DNA of 46,099 bases from Reyranella sp. (GTDB lineage: Bacteria > Pseudomonadota > Alphaproteobacteria > Reyranellales > Reyranellaceae). The first letter of the stretch is position 1. Every line of letters starts with the position of its first letter. Positions 24,219 to 32,353 of the stretch are shown piece after piece. The stretch lies in the NCBI GenBank assembly GCA_029946105.1, contig JAQSDW010000086.1, positions 1 to 46,099 on the forward strand. The letters run 5' to 3'. The translations under genes and the position numbers were made by a program. The notes beneath the pieces were generated by a model. That model was not told the origin of the DNA, ran no database searches, and saw only the letters and a program-made list of their open reading frames with translations.

Positions 24219-24426
24219 TTGGCGGCCATATTGACGACTTTTCTCGCGCTCATCCATCGAGCGCTCAACGCGGTCAGTCGGCTCTGCCCGGAACTATACG
24301 TCATGCGCTGCGTTGATGGGAGTTAGGCGGGCACGGACATACCGAACCCAAACGGCCTCTCACCCTGTCGACATCGAGACGTTGGCCGTCGACGCCGCCG
24401 CACCATCCCCAACCCCGGAGCGTCGC

Positions 24427-24822
24427 TTGCCCCATTTTCATGCCGTCGTTTGGATCGATCACCGTGAGGCCCGCGTCATCCATTTCAATGCGGATGACGC
24501 TGAAGAAAAGACGGTCCATCCCGCGCATTCATCGCACCACCTCCACCATAAGTCGGGCAGCCCTTCCGGTACCCACGACAAAGGCGAGCCCGCTTACTTC
24601 AGCAATGTCGTCGCCGCTCTCGGCGAAGCGAAGGAGTTTCTCGTCGTCGGCCCATCTACGGCGAAGACGGAATTCGTGACCTGGCTGCGCGGCCACTCGT
24701 CCCCGATCGCCGAACGGCTATGCGGCGTGGAGCCCATGCAGCAGATGAGCGACGGACAGGTCGTCGCCGAAGCGCGCCGCTTTTTCAAGAGCGCGGACCG
24801 GATGAAGACGCAGCGCCCATAG
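24427..24822 (+). CDS. Conserved alphaproteobacterial protein with eRF1-like/translational-machinery resemblance
   Basis: A 131-residue soluble protein. It opens PHFHAVVWIDHREARVIHFN, has a His-rich loop (SHHLHHKSG), then a strand VVGPSTAKTEF and a final segment GVEPMQQMSDGQVVAEARRF. This pattern matches small proteins annotated in alphaproteobacteria as translational machinery or eRF1-domain-like; the function is not established. A TTG start at 24427 with a GGAG site is preferred; an upstream ATG would add 38 residues unlike the family. The alcohol dehydrogenase gene starts 29 bp downstream, suggesting co-transcription. Confidence 0.68.
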   Translation: MPHFHAVVWIDHREARVIHFNADDAEEKTVHPAHSSHHLHHKSGSPSGTHDKGEPAYFSNVVAALGEAKEFLVVGPSTAKTEFVTWLRGHSSPIAERLCGVEPMQQMSDGQVVAEARRFFKSADRMKTQRP

Positions 24823-24851
24823 ACGTGAAGGATCGACAGCCCGTGGAAAAA

Positions 24852-25916
24852 ATGAAGGCAGCGATCTTCGTCGAGCCCGGCCGTATCGTCCTGGAGCGAA
24901 AGCCCATTCCCGATGTCGGGCCGCTAGACGCGCTCATGCGCGTGACCACGACCACCATTTGCGGGACCGACGTTCATATCCTCAAAGGCGAATACCCCGT
25001 CGCCAAGGGACTGACCGTCGGCCACGAACCCGTCGGTGTCATCGAGAAACTGGGATCGGCGGTCTCGGGCTACCAGGAAGGCCAGCGGGTGATCGCCGGT
25101 GCCATCACGCCGAGCGGCCACAGTTATGCATGCCTCTGCGGCTGTCCCTCGCAGGATGGTCCGGGGACACCGCACGGCTTCAAGGCGGCCGGCGGCTGGC
25201 GCTTCGGCAACACGATCGACGGCTGCCAGGCCGAATTCGTGCTGGTGCCCGACGCCATGACCAATCTCAGTCCGATCCCCGATGATTTGAGCGACGAACA
25301 GGTCCTGATGTGCCCCGACATCATGTCAACGGGCTTCTCCGGCGCCGAGCGGGCGGGCATTCGTATCGGCGACACGGTGGTGATCTTTGCCTTGGGACCA
25401 ATCGGCCTCTGCGCCGCTGCCGGCGCGCGGCTGATGGGCGCCACCACGATCATCGGCGTCGATGCCATCCCGGAGCGCCTCGCCATGGCCAGGCGGCTCG
25501 GCGTCGATCAAGTCGTGAACTTCCGCGAGACCGATCCGGCATCGGAGATCATGCGTCTGACAGACGGCCGCGGCGTCGACGCGGCGATCGAAGCGCTGGG
25601 CACCCAGGTGACGTTCGAAGCAGCGCTCCGAGTGTTGAGGCCGGGCGGCACGCTTTCGAGCCTCGGCGTCTATTCCACCGACCTGCGCATTCCGATCGAT
25701 GCCTACGCCGCGGGCTTGGGCGACAAGACCGTCGTCAGCACTCTTTGCCCCGGCGGCAAGGAGCGCATGCGTCGCCTCATGAATGTCGTCGCATCGGGCC
25801 GGATCGATCTCAAGCCTCTGGTCACACATCGCTTCAAGCTCGACCAAATCGAGGAAGCCTACGAGCTCTTCTCCCATCAGCGGGACGGCGTCCTGAAAGT
25901 CGCCCTCACCCCCTGA
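24852..25916 (+). CDS. Zinc-dependent alcohol dehydrogenase, isopropanol/threonine dehydrogenase type
   Basis: A 354-residue medium-chain dehydrogenase. Catalytic zinc residues are in TTICGTDVH (Cys) and GHEPVG (His/Glu), and the coenzyme domain has a Rossmann motif in IFALGPIGLCAAAGARLMGA. The loop that normally holds a structural zinc is altered (SYACLCGCPSQDG, three Cys). The region CPDIMSTGFSGAE is typical of isopropanol/secondary-alcohol dehydrogenases. The enzyme oxidises or reduces secondary alcohols and ketones with NAD(P) in the cytoplasm. The ATG at 24852 begins the family sequence (KAAIFVEPG); the preceding GTGGAAAAA is a weak site. The actual substrate is unknown. Confidence 0.92.
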   Translation: MKAAIFVEPGRIVLERKPIPDVGPLDALMRVTTTTICGTDVHILKGEYPVAKGLTVGHEPVGVIEKLGSAVSGYQEGQRVIAGAITPSGHSYACLCGCPSQDGPGTPHGFKAAGGWRFGNTIDGCQAEFVLVPDAMTNLSPIPDDLSDEQVLMCPDIMSTGFSGAERAGIRIGDTVVIFALGPIGLCAAAGARLMGATTIIGVDAIPERLAMARRLGVDQVVNFRETDPASEIMRLTDGRGVDAAIEALGTQVTFEAALRVLRPGGTLSSLGVYSTDLRIPIDAYAAGLGDKTVVSTLCPGGKERMRRLMNVVASGRIDLKPLVTHRFKLDQIEEAYELFSHQRDGVLKVALTP

Positions 25917-25975
25917 ACCCAGTGAGGACAACACCGCTCCGGTGGCGCCACCACTGTGCAGAGATCGCCTTTCGG

Positions 25976-26194
25976 TTACTTGAGCGGACGACGACGCAGC
26001 CACGCGGCGAGGACCAAGGCAGCGATGCCGGGACTGAGACCCAGCATCATGCTGACGTAGCCCAGGATGCCGCTGCCCATGAAGACATCGGCCATGGCGT
26101 GGAGGCCGAAGCCGTCGGCAACCCAGATCACCCCGTAGCACGTCAGAAGGAAGATCGTGGTCAGCAGCAGCCACGCCTTGCCGAATTTGGCCAA
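25976..26194 (-). CDS. Small two-helix membrane protein
   Basis: About 72 residues if started at the TTG at 26194. Two hydrophobic helices: AWLLLTTIFLLTCYGVIWVA and, after a short loop, GILGYVSMMLGLSPGIAALV. A basic tail (LRRRPLK) follows. It lies directly after the RidA-like gene on the same strand, with 29 bp between, and may be co-transcribed. No family is recognised and there is no strong ribosome binding site, so the exact start is uncertain. Codon use is normal for the window and the hydrophobic pattern looks real. Confidence 0.5.
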   Translation of the reverse strand: MAKFGKAWLLLTTIFLLTCYGVIWVADGFGLHAMADVFMGSGILGYVSMMLGLSPGIAALVLAAWLRRRPLK

Positions 26195-26223
26195 CGCCCT
26201 GGACCTGACGCCGGTGGCGCGGC

Positions 26224-26610
26224 CTAGGCCTTCGCCGCCGTCACCTCGATCTCGACCAGCATGGCGGGATCGGCGAGGCCCTGGACGATCAGCAGCGTCG
26301 AGGCGGTGTAGGGCTCCTTGAGGTATTTGTCGCGCACGGCGCGGTTGGCGAGGATGAAACGGCTGTCGGTCAGGAACGTCGTCATCTTGACGATGTCGCC
26401 ATAGCCCATGCCGCCCGACTTCAGCACCGCGCCGATGTTCTTCCAGACGTTCTCGCACTGGGCCTCGATGCCGGCGGGCAGCTTGCCCTTGCTGTCGAGG
26501 CCGACTTGGCCCGAGACGAAGAGCAGGCGGGCATTCGGCGGCGCCTCGCAGCCCAAGGCATATTTGCCGGCAAGCACGACACTCTTGGGGTTATGGAACT
26601 TGTTCGGCAT
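26224..26610 (-). CDS. RidA/YjgF family protein lacking the catalytic arginine
   Basis: A 128-residue Rid-family protein. The family signature regions are visible: LLFVSGQVGLDSKGKLP, VWKNIGAVLKSGGMGYGDIVKMTTFL and VEIEVTAA at the end. True RidA deaminases hydrolyse reactive enamine/imine intermediates using an Arg in an ARS motif. Here the aligned stretch is YTASTLLIVQG, with Ser/Thr at 104-105, so deaminase activity is doubtful. The protein may belong to one of the Arg-less Rid subfamilies. The start at 26610 has a GGGAGA site. It is divergent from trmFO across 62 bp that contain a tandem repeat. Confidence 0.87.
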   Translation of the reverse strand: MPNKFHNPKSVVLAGKYALGCEAPPNARLLFVSGQVGLDSKGKLPAGIEAQCENVWKNIGAVLKSGGMGYGDIVKMTTFLTDSRFILANRAVRDKYLKEPYTASTLLIVQGLADPAMLVEIEVTAAKA

Positions 26611-26635
26611 AGAGGTATCTCCCATGTAAGAACGC

Positions 26636-26664
26636 TACGGTTTCAGGTCCTTACGGTTTCAGGT
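26636..26664. repeat. Tandem 13-bp repeat in the ridA-trmFO divergent region
   Basis: TACGGTTTCAGGT occurs twice, at 26636-26648 and 26652-26664, with 16-bp period, in the 62-bp gap between divergent start codons. It may be a regulatory site for one or both genes or a replication-slippage duplication. Confidence 0.6.
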
Positions 26665-26672
26665 TGGGGAGC

Positions 26673-28058
26673 ATGGCGTCAAGCACCAAGGGCGTGCACA
26701 TCGTGGGCGGTGGCCTCGCAGGCAGCGAAGCCGCGTGGCAGCTTGCGTCCGCCGGCGTGCCCGTGGTGCTGCACGAGATGCGGCCCACGCGTGGCACCGA
26801 GGCTCATCTCACCGAGAATTTGGCCGAGCTGGTCTGCTCCAACTCCTTCCGCTCCGACGATGCCGCCAACAACGCCGTCGGGGTGATCCACGAGGAGATG
26901 CGACGCGCCGGGTCGCTGATCATGCGTGCGGCCGATGCCCACAAGCTGCCGGCCGGCGGTGCGCTCGCCGTCGACCGCCACGGTTTTTCCGCCGCCGTTC
27001 AGGAGACTCTGCTTGCCCATCCGCTGGTGACGCTGGAGCGCGCCGAAGTCGCGGGCCTGCCACCCGATGAATGGGACAGCGTGATCGTGGCCACAGGCCC
27101 CCTCACCTCGCCGGCTCTCGGCGAGGCGCTCGCGAGGCTGACGGGCGAGGAGTCGCTCGCCTTCTTCGACGCCATCGCGCCGATCGTGCATCACGAAAGC
27201 ATCGACCAGTCGATCGCCTGGAAACAGTCGCGCTACGACAAGGTCGGGCCTGGCAATATCGAGGGCAGTGTCGAGGGCGTCGGCGGTGCGGACTATTACA
27301 ACTGTCCGATGGACAGGCCGCAGTACGAGGCGTTTGTCGCGGCGCTCCTGGCGGGCGACAAGACCGAGTTCAAGGAGTGGGAGCACAACACGCCCTACTT
27401 CCAGGGCTGCCAGCCGATCGAGGTGATCGCCTCGACCGGACCGCAGAGCCTGCGCTTCGGGCCGATGAAGCCTGTGGGCCTGCGCGATCCGCGCACCGGG
27501 CATCGGCCATGGGCGGTGGTGCAACTCCGGCAGGACAATGCGCTCGGCACGCTGTGGAACATCGTGGGCTTCCAGACCAAGCTGAAGCACGGCGAGCAGA
27601 CGCGGATCTTCCGCACCATTCCCGGCTTGGAGAAAGCCGAGTTCGCGCGCCTGGGCGGCCTGCACCGCAACACCTTCCTCAACAGCCCGCGCCTGTTGGA
27701 CTCCACGCTGCGTCTGAAGGCCATGCCGCGACTCCGCTTCGCGGGCCAGATCACCGGCTGCGAGGGCTATGTCGAGAGCGCCGCCGTCGGCCTGATGACA
27801 GGTCGCTTTGCCGCCGCCGAGCGGCTGGGGCGGACGCAGGCGCCGCCGCCGCCGACTACGGCGATGGGCGCGCTGCTGGGCCACATCACCGGCGGCGCGG
27901 ATGCCGCGACCTTCCAGCCGATGAACATCAACTTCGGCCTGTTCCCGCCGATCGAAGGTTCGTTCAAGGGCAAGGAGCGCAAGCAGGCGATGGCCGTCCG
28001 CGCGCTCCGTGATTTCGACCGTTGGATAGGACAAGAACATGCGCCTATTGCAGCCTGA
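26673..28058 (+). CDS. trmFO: Methylenetetrahydrofolate-tRNA-(uracil-5-)-methyltransferase TrmFO
   Basis: A 461-residue FAD- and folate-dependent enzyme that methylates U54 of tRNA to ribothymidine. FAD-binding [15 protein letters not shown] begins at residue 11. [28 protein letters not shown] holds the conserved Cys55, and [15 protein letters not shown] holds the second conserved Cys. The late [17 protein letters not shown] is a family hallmark. The ATG at 26673 begins the conserved sequence; a TTG three codons earlier is an alternative. The 3' end overlaps the following Coq4-like gene by 20 bp, showing coupling. Confidence 0.96.
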   Translation: MASSTKGVHIVGGGLAGSEAAWQLASAGVPVVLHEMRPTRGTEAHLTENLAELVCSNSFRSDDAANNAVGVIHEEMRRAGSLIMRAADAHKLPAGGALAVDRHGFSAAVQETLLAHPLVTLERAEVAGLPPDEWDSVIVATGPLTSPALGEALARLTGEESLAFFDAIAPIVHHESIDQSIAWKQSRYDKVGPGNIEGSVEGVGGADYYNCPMDRPQYEAFVAALLAGDKTEFKEWEHNTPYFQGCQPIEVIASTGPQSLRFGPMKPVGLRDPRTGHRPWAVVQLRQDNALGTLWNIVGFQTKLKHGEQTRIFRTIPGLEKAEFARLGGLHRNTFLNSPRLLDSTLRLKAMPRLRFAGQITGCEGYVESAAVGLMTGRFAAAERLGRTQAPPPPTTAMGALLGHITGGADAATFQPMNINFGLFPPIEGSFKGKERKQAMAVRALRDFDRWIGQEHAPIAA

Positions 28059-29004
28059 TCCCGCCGCCGCCCTGCTCGGCCTGCGGGCGATGAAGACCGT
28101 CGCCTCGGCATCAGGCGCCATGAGCCCGGTGCGGCGGGCGCTGCTCGACGCGGCGCGACGGATGGTCCTCAGGATCGACGCCGACATCGACGCGCTGGCA
28201 CCCATCACGCCCGCCGAGCTCGCGGCCGGCTTCCCCTCACCCGAACTGCGCGAGCAGTTCACCAACGGCATGCTGGTGATGGCGCTGGCCGACGGCGTGC
28301 CGGCGCGCGAGATGGTGGCCGAGGTCGAGGCGTTCGCCCAGGCGCTGGGCATCTCCACGCCGGCGCTGGCCGACGTGCGGCTTCTTGCCGAAAAACATAT
28401 GACGCTGTTCAAGCTCGACTTCCTGCGGCGCAGCCAGATCGCCGACATCATGAAGGACCAGCTCTCGCAAAAGGGCCCGCTCAGCCTGGCGAAGAGCGTG
28501 CTCACCATGCGCGGCGTGATGGAGGATCCAGCGCTGGCGGCGCGCTATCGCACTTGGGGCAAGCTGCCCGAGGGCACGCTCGGCCGCTCCCTGATCGAGT
28601 TCTATGCCGCCAACGGCTTCAGCTTGCCGGGCGAGCGCAAGGGCTTCCCGGAAGCGGGCCTCTATCACGACCTCTGCCACGTGCTGGGCGGCTACGGCAC
28701 CGATCCCGAGGGTGAAATCCAGGTCGCGGCCTTCACGGCCGGCTTCAAGCAGAAGACGCCGATCTTCATCGTGCTGTTCGCCGTGCTGGTCTTCAGCACC
28801 GGCGTCAATATGCGGCCCACCAAGGAGGCCTTCACGACCGTGGGTGTGCTCGGCAAGCCCGGCATGGCGGAGCGGATGTTCGCCGCGATCGAGCGAGGCA
28901 GTCAGGTGAACCAGGACCTTTCCGACAAGTGGGACTATTGGGCGGTTGCCGACGTGCCGCTCGACGAGCTGCGGCGGTGTCTCAACATTGTTCCTGCAGC
29001 CTGA
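28039..29004 (+). CDS. Coq4-like protein with N-terminal TerB-like helical region
   Basis: A 321-residue protein. The C-terminal part carries the Coq4-type metal motif HDxxHx11E, with His210, Asp211, His214 and Glu226 in [19 protein letters not shown]. Coq4 is a zinc-binding protein needed for ubiquinone synthesis. The N-terminal 130 residues are helical and acidic ([34 protein letters not shown]) and resemble a TerB-like or tellurite-resistance domain, though this match is weak. The start lies inside trmFO (20-bp overlap) with an AGGACA site. The two-part structure is longer than a plain Coq4. It may link quinone synthesis to another signal; this is inference. Confidence 0.72.
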   Translation: MRLLQPDPAAALLGLRAMKTVASASGAMSPVRRALLDAARRMVLRIDADIDALAPITPAELAAGFPSPELREQFTNGMLVMALADGVPAREMVAEVEAFAQALGISTPALADVRLLAEKHMTLFKLDFLRRSQIADIMKDQLSQKGPLSLAKSVLTMRGVMEDPALAARYRTWGKLPEGTLGRSLIEFYAANGFSLPGERKGFPEAGLYHDLCHVLGGYGTDPEGEIQVAAFTAGFKQKTPIFIVLFAVLVFSTGVNMRPTKEAFTTVGVLGKPGMAERMFAAIERGSQVNQDLSDKWDYWAVADVPLDELRRCLNIVPAA

Positions 29005-29014
29005 GGCGAAACAC

Positions 29015-29034
29015 TCTGCAACGATCTGCAACGT
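29015..29034. repeat. Two exact-period 10-bp tandem copies of TCTGCAACGW
   Basis: TCTGCAACGA followed directly by TCTGCAACGT, 72 bp before the carrier protein start and 11 bp after the Coq4-like stop. The one-helical-turn period is compatible with a protein-binding site for a regulator of the carrier protein gene; a chance repeat is possible. Confidence 0.4.
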
Positions 29035-29106
29035 CGGGTAACCAAACGTTATTTCCCAAGCGGCCGCGAATGGAGTGACATGGCCTCATCCTCCAAGGAG
29101 AGTGCC

Positions 29107-29415
29107 ATGCAGGTCACCCATGATTTCGCCGCCGATTTCCGCACCGATCTCGCCGCCTCCTCGGCTCCTTCGCTGCAGTTCGACGTAATGCAGGAGATCC
29201 TGCGGCTCCTGGCGCCCTATCAGGTGGGCGGACAGGCCATCACGCCGCAGACCGTCATCTCCAGAGGCACGACGGTCGATTCGCTCACGATCATGGACGT
29301 GATTATGGAGCTGGAAGACCGTTTCGATGTGTCGATCCCCATCAACACGGTGGCGGGTATCGACACCATCGACCAGCTCGCCCAGACCGTCGTGACGCTC
29401 TGCGGAAGGCGCTGA
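29107..29415 (+). CDS. Acyl carrier protein (phosphopantetheine-binding), stand-alone
   Basis: A 102-residue carrier protein with an extended 25-residue N-terminus. The phosphopantetheine attachment site is Ser59 in GTTVDSLTIMDVIMELEDRF; the following VSIPINTVAGIDTIDQLAQTV completes the helical bundle. AAGGAG site before the ATG at 29107; an ATG nine codons upstream is weaker. This is clearly a different paralogue from the ACP at 22164. There is no ketosynthase, ligase or acyltransferase gene nearby, so the partner enzyme is unknown. D-alanylation, sphingolipid or secondary metabolite roles are possible. Confidence 0.87.
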   Translation: MQVTHDFAADFRTDLAASSAPSLQFDVMQEILRLLAPYQVGGQAITPQTVISRGTTVDSLTIMDVIMELEDRFDVSIPINTVAGIDTIDQLAQTVVTLCGRR

Positions 29416-29481
29416 GAAACTCACCCTCCTCATGAGATAAGTTCGCGAGCGCGCGGGTCGGCGCGTGCTAACTAGTCTGCA

Positions 29482-30837
29482 ATGACCCCCGCAGAACGCC
29501 GGCAGATGATGCTGGCCGGGCCGATCGTGCCCACCATCGTGGCGTTGGCCACTCCCAATGTCCTGAACGTGGCCATGCAGAGCCTGGTCAGCATCGGCGA
29601 CGGCTGGTTCGTGGGCCAGCTCGGCAGCACAACAGCGCTTGCAGCCCTTGCGGTGGTGTTCCCGGCGCAGATGACGCTCGGCATGATGTCGGCTGGCGCC
29701 ATGGGCGGCGGTATTTCCTCGTCTGTGGCGCGCGCGCTGGGCTCGGGCAACAAGGCGGCGGCAGAATCAGCGGCGGCGCACGCGCTCGCCATCGCGCTCG
29801 GCATGGCGGCGCTGTTCGCGATCATCTTCGTGGGCTTCGGCCGGACCATCTTCGGCGCGCTGGGCGGCAGCGGCGCCGCGCTCGACGGCGCCGAGGCTTT
29901 CGCCACCATCCTCTTTCTCGGCTGCGTCGTGCACTGGGTTGCCAATTCGATGGCCTCGGTGCTGCGCGGCACCGGCGACATGAAGACGCCGGGCTATGCG
30001 CTGGTCGCCAGTGCCGCGCTGCAGATCCCGCTCACCGGCGCGCTGACGCTGGGCTGGTTCGGCCTGCCGGCGCTCGGCATCCGCGGGCCGGCCGCCGCCG
30101 CGGTGATCTCCTTCGCCTTCGCCGCCGTCTGGATGCTGACCCGCCTCACCGGCGATAAGGCGACCGTGCGATTGCGCTGGCCGGTCGACGGCTTCCGCTG
30201 GCGGCCGTTCCGCGACATTCTGAAAGTCGGCGCCATCGCCTGCGTCGTGGTCGTGCTGACCAACGGCACGGTGCTGATCGTGACCGGCCTGATCGGCCGC
30301 CAGGGCGACGCCGCCATCGCGGGTTACGGCATCGGCAGCCGGCTCGAATACATGCTGATCCCGATTGCCTTCGGCGTCGGCGCGACCTTGACGGCCCTCG
30401 TGGGCACCAACATCGGCGCCAAGCAATATGGCCGCGCCCAGCGCATGGCCTGGGCCGGCGCCTTGATGGCCGGCGGCGTGGCCGCCCTGATCGGCCTGAT
30501 CGTGGCGCTGTGGCCCGACCTCTGGCTCGGCATGTTCACCAAGGATCCCGGCGCGCTCGCCTCGGGTCGTCACTACCTCAGCATCGTGGGGCCGGTGTAC
30601 GGCTTCTTCGGCATCGCCATGGCGCTCTACTTCGCCTCGCAGGGCACCGGCGAGATGATCTGGCCGATGTTCGCCAACTTCACGCGCATCACCATCGCCG
30701 CCGGCGGCAGCCTGCTCGCGCTCGACACCTTCGGCTGGGGCGTCTCGGGCCTCTATGCCTGCGTGGCGACCGGCATCGTGGCTTTCTCCCTGGTGCTCGC
30801 CTTCTCGACGACGCGCCGCGCGTGGACCGGCGCCTGA
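29482..30837 (+). CDS. MATE family efflux transporter
   Basis: A 451-residue inner-membrane antiporter of the multidrug and toxic compound extrusion family with about 12 membrane helices. The start region MTPAERRQMMLAGPIVPTIV leads into helix 1. Family features include a charged loop after helix 6 (TRLTGDKATVRLRW), an inner repeat opening with FRDILKVGAIACVVVV, and RLEYMLIPIAFGVGATLTALVG. MATE proteins export cationic drugs or metabolites in exchange for Na+ or H+. No strong ribosome binding site is seen, but length and start agree with the family. A partner or regulator gene is not adjacent. Confidence 0.92.
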   Translation: MTPAERRQMMLAGPIVPTIVALATPNVLNVAMQSLVSIGDGWFVGQLGSTTALAALAVVFPAQMTLGMMSAGAMGGGISSSVARALGSGNKAAAESAAAHALAIALGMAALFAIIFVGFGRTIFGALGGSGAALDGAEAFATILFLGCVVHWVANSMASVLRGTGDMKTPGYALVASAALQIPLTGALTLGWFGLPALGIRGPAAAAVISFAFAAVWMLTRLTGDKATVRLRWPVDGFRWRPFRDILKVGAIACVVVVLTNGTVLIVTGLIGRQGDAAIAGYGIGSRLEYMLIPIAFGVGATLTALVGTNIGAKQYGRAQRMAWAGALMAGGVAALIGLIVALWPDLWLGMFTKDPGALASGRHYLSIVGPVYGFFGIAMALYFASQGTGEMIWPMFANFTRITIAAGGSLLALDTFGWGVSGLYACVATGIVAFSLVLAFSTTRRAWTGA

Positions 30838-30861
30838 GCACCATCGATCGCTGCGTCGGGT

Positions 30862-32181
30862 TCAGTTCTCGCGGCCAAGCTGCTGCCTGCGGGCCGAAAT
30901 CCATTCGTTCACCATTCTCGGCAGGATCAGTCCGACGGTCATCGTCGTCGTGATCAGGAACGCGCTTCCCGCATCGAAAACCACCGTACCGACAAGGTCC
31001 GTACGGGCGGCGACGCCGGGCTCGAGCAGTTCCACGAGGCCTCCGGCCATCCTGAAAAGGAAGACGCCCGGTATCAGAGAGACCACCGAGGCAAATGCGA
31101 GACCGGCGAACGGCAGCCTCAAGCGATCGGCAACCGGCGACATGATCGTCCCGACCAGCAGGCAAGCCAGCATGGACGCGATCGCGGGACTCGCGCCGGC
31201 AACGACGATCGCCGCCCAATGGACGCCGTGGGCCAGCATGCCGACGAGAACGGGCACCGGCAGCAGGCGCCACGGCAAGGAAAAGAAAGCGCCGTAGGCG
31301 GCGACGGCGACGCCGGCCGCGACCATGTCACCCCACAGCGGGGCGGCGCGAGACGGTGCCGCCGGAGGCAGGCTGGTCCCGCCGAGGGCCAGCCCGATCA
31401 AGAGGCCGGTCGAAATCGCGAGCACAATCAGGCTTGCATAGGCTAGTCGCGCGAGACCGAGCGGGATGCGCGCCCGCAGCAGGTCGATGGCCCCGTTCAG
31501 GAAGTGCGGGCCCGGGACCAGCACCATGCAGGGGCACACCGCCACCAGGCGCTGCAGGGTCGTGAACTCCAGTCGCACGCTGATGGCCCCGATGGCGCCG
31601 GCCAGCAGGGCGGCAGCGAAGGGCTGCACGAGCGTGTTGTCGCTCAGCCGGCCGATCGCGCGCCTGAGTTGCGCCCCGAGAAAGCCGCTGAGGCCGATCA
31701 GGGCGAGGCTGATCAGGTGGAGCGCCCCGAAGATCACGCCCAAGGCCATGGCGCCGATGCCCGCCATGAGGCTGAACCGCAGGGTCGATACGGAAGGCGC
31801 CCGTTCAATCTGCTGCAGCGCCACAATCGCCGCATCAAGCCTAAGCCCGCGCTCGCATGTCCGGTCGATCACGGAGACGACGGCAGCAACCTTGCCCATG
31901 TCGACCAGGGTCGGCGTGACGGAGACCACAACGGCAGGAGCGTCGGTGCGATGTGTGCCGCCCCCCTGGCCGGGCGGCACGAGACCGAGGGCAATGCCGT
32001 CCCATGAGACAGAAACCGTCACCGTGAGGCCCAGCGCATTGGCGAAGCGCTTGATGTCCTGGATCGTGCGCTCGGTCGTCTGCGCGTGGGCAAACAGCAA
32101 GGCGGCCACCAACTTGAGGGCATCGAGCGCCTGTTGCACATCGAGAGCGGCAGCGCCTGGCCTGCGCTCTTCTGACGTCAC
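30862..32181 (-). CDS. Threonine/serine exporter family protein (ThrE-like)
   Basis: A 439-residue membrane protein of the ThrE type. The soluble N-terminal part (ALKLVAALLFAHAQTTERTI, then LGLTVTVSVSWDGIAL) corresponds to DUF1212. It is followed by about ten membrane helices, including SLMAGIGAMALGVIFGALH and the second half (DUF3815-like) ending VGLILPRMVNEWIS. ThrE exports threonine and serine. The GTG at 32181 with a GAAGGGA site is preferred over an ATG 28 codons upstream. It is divergent from the TctC gene at 32354. Whether this copy moves threonine is unknown. Confidence 0.9.
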   Translation of the reverse strand: MTSEERRPGAAALDVQQALDALKLVAALLFAHAQTTERTIQDIKRFANALGLTVTVSVSWDGIALGLVPPGQGGGTHRTDAPAVVVSVTPTLVDMGKVAAVVSVIDRTCERGLRLDAAIVALQQIERAPSVSTLRFSLMAGIGAMALGVIFGALHLISLALIGLSGFLGAQLRRAIGRLSDNTLVQPFAAALLAGAIGAISVRLEFTTLQRLVAVCPCMVLVPGPHFLNGAIDLLRARIPLGLARLAYASLIVLAISTGLLIGLALGGTSLPPAAPSRAAPLWGDMVAAGVAVAAYGAFFSLPWRLLPVPVLVGMLAHGVHWAAIVVAGASPAIASMLACLLVGTIMSPVADRLRLPFAGLAFASVVSLIPGVFLFRMAGGLVELLEPGVAARTDLVGTVVFDAGSAFLITTTMTVGLILPRMVNEWISARRQQLGREN

Positions 32182-32353
32182 TGCAATCCCTTCCCTCGTC
32201 TGGTTCGACAGAATGGTAGTGAGGCCAATCTGGGTCTGCAAGCAAGCTCGCGGGATCGCGTTCAAGCCGTCTCACCGCGCCGAAGTGACAAGGCGCGAGG
32301 GCGCACTGTAAGCTCGGGCCGACCGGCAGAAAGCCGGCAGTGGGAGGAACCCG

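Noticed and set aside
26679..28508. Minus-strand frame opposite trmFO and the Coq4-like gene
   Set aside because: Spans two confirmed genes on the other strand and reads as a shadow translation.
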